Below are positions 63,718 through 64,000 of a stretch of 64,000 nucleotides of DNA, piece after piece. The notes beneath the pieces are model-generated. The model was not told the DNA's origin, did no database searches, and was given only the letters and a program-made list of their open reading frames with translations. How positions within the stretch are numbered: position 1 is the first letter of the stretch; each line of letters starts with the position of its first letter. Origin of the DNA: Variovorax sp. MHTC-1 (lineage in GTDB: Bacteria; Pseudomonadota; Gammaproteobacteria; Burkholderiales; Burkholderiaceae_C); the NCBI RefSeq assembly GCF_003984645.1, contig NZ_RWKI01000004.1, forward strand, positions 62,001 through 126,000, written 5' to 3'. The translations under genes and the position numbers were made by a program.

Positions 63718-64000
63718 TCAGCGCCACCCGGCCGCTTGCAGCTGCTGCGCCAGTTGCTGGGCCACCTGCGCATAGCCCTGGGCGTTGGCATGGATGCGAT
63801 CGGAGCGCAAGGCGGCGTCCGAGAGCACGCGCGCATACACGTTCGGAATCAGGAGCGCCTGCTCGGCCTTGGCGACCTCTGCGTAGAACACCGCGTCGCT
63901 GAGCGAGCCGATCGCTGCGCGCATCGGTTCTGGCGCGGGAGTGGCGATCACGCCGACGTGGGGCGTGTGCGCGCGTGCCTGGCGCACGATGGCGGCGAGG
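63718..64000 (-). CDS. SGNH/GDSL hydrolase, C-terminal part (5' end outside window)
   Basis: The last 93 residues of an SGNH hydrolase (arylesterase/TesA-like), with the frame open to the window edge. The C-terminal D-x-x-H catalytic block is SDRIHANAQGYAQVAQQLAQQL. The nucleophile part lies beyond base 64000. Transcribed toward the vapBC operon on the same strand, 111 bases upstream of vapB. Confidence 0.8.
   Translation of the reverse strand, partial: LAAIVRQARAHTPHVGVIATPAPEPMRAAIGSLSDAVFYAEVAKAEQALLIPNVYARVLSDAALRSDRIHANAQGYAQVAQQLAQQLQAAGWR

Overview
The window looks like a stretch of chromosome from a Comamonadaceae-type betaproteobacterium, most likely Variovorax or a close relative. 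The base composition is very GC-rich, so long spurious antisense ORFs are everywhere. The gene families fit too: a MuxABC/MdtABC efflux operon, an egtBD pair, a PXPV-repeat protein, a class I GshA and ESPR-type autotransporters. The genus call is inference, because there is no rRNA or tRNA gene in the window to anchor it. Nothing looks like a prophage, plasmid, integron or CRISPR locus.

Layout. 0-5 kb: the end of an acyl-CoA ligase, then a reverse-strand run of small enzymes (RidA-like, GNAT, VOC, an AAC(6')-Ib-like acetyltransferase, Nudix) behind an NDH-2 dehydrogenase. 5-8.4 kb: an ergothioneine cluster, egtB-egtD, run together with a DUF427 gene and a 2OG-Fe(II) oxygenase. 8.4-14.5 kb: housekeeping genes (UspA, RluA-type synthase, MFS exporter, ferredoxin, VF530, DUF808, MnmH). 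14.6-17.8 kb: a large type Va autotransporter. 17.9-25 kb: metabolic genes, including gshA and an ornithine cyclodeaminase-like gene. 25-34.3 kb: small regulators (a receiver-only response regulator, MerR, a membrane-anchored LytTR), a ribosome hibernation factor, an aminotransferase, the GTPase YlqF and a ferritin-like/GDSL pair. 34.5-37.4 kb: a type I restriction-modification hsdM-hsdS pair with no hsdR. 37.5-43.6 kb: a desuccinylase-family gene, glnS, a PXPV protein with a strong terminator, and a LytS/LytTR two-component operon. 43.8-53.8 kb: a complete mdtA-mdtB-mdtC-outer membrane factor RND efflux operon. 54.4-58.3 kb: an RpiR regulator divergent from an aminotransferase / amino-acid-binding-protein / racemase-family operon. 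58.4-64 kb: uppP, an Anbu proteasome-like protease, and vapB-vapC-mutS.

The most striking non-coding structures are three. (1) Two related giant palindromic repeats, one of about 820 bp between mdtB and mdtC and one of about 620 bp after the outer membrane factor gene. Their stems show compensatory base changes between copies. (2) A 271-bp palindromic MITE-like element with perfect 28-bp terminal inverted repeats, starting inside the uppP stop codon. (3) Two GGAACRAATGTWCC operators between the RpiR gene and its target operon; one fills the -35/-10 spacer of a near-consensus promoter. Other points are the vapBC-mutS overlap, the lone HsdMS, the lone Anbu, the chromosomal AAC(6')-Ib-like gene, and period-11 and period-15 direct repeats upstream of the efflux operon and the autotransporter.

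How the genes may work together: gshA supplies gamma-glutamylcysteine, a possible sulfur donor for EgtB if this EgtB uses it. The efflux operon looks activator-driven. The 55-58 kb operon looks like an RpiR-repressed amino-acid uptake and conversion module. Family assignments come from motifs read by eye; no database search was possible.
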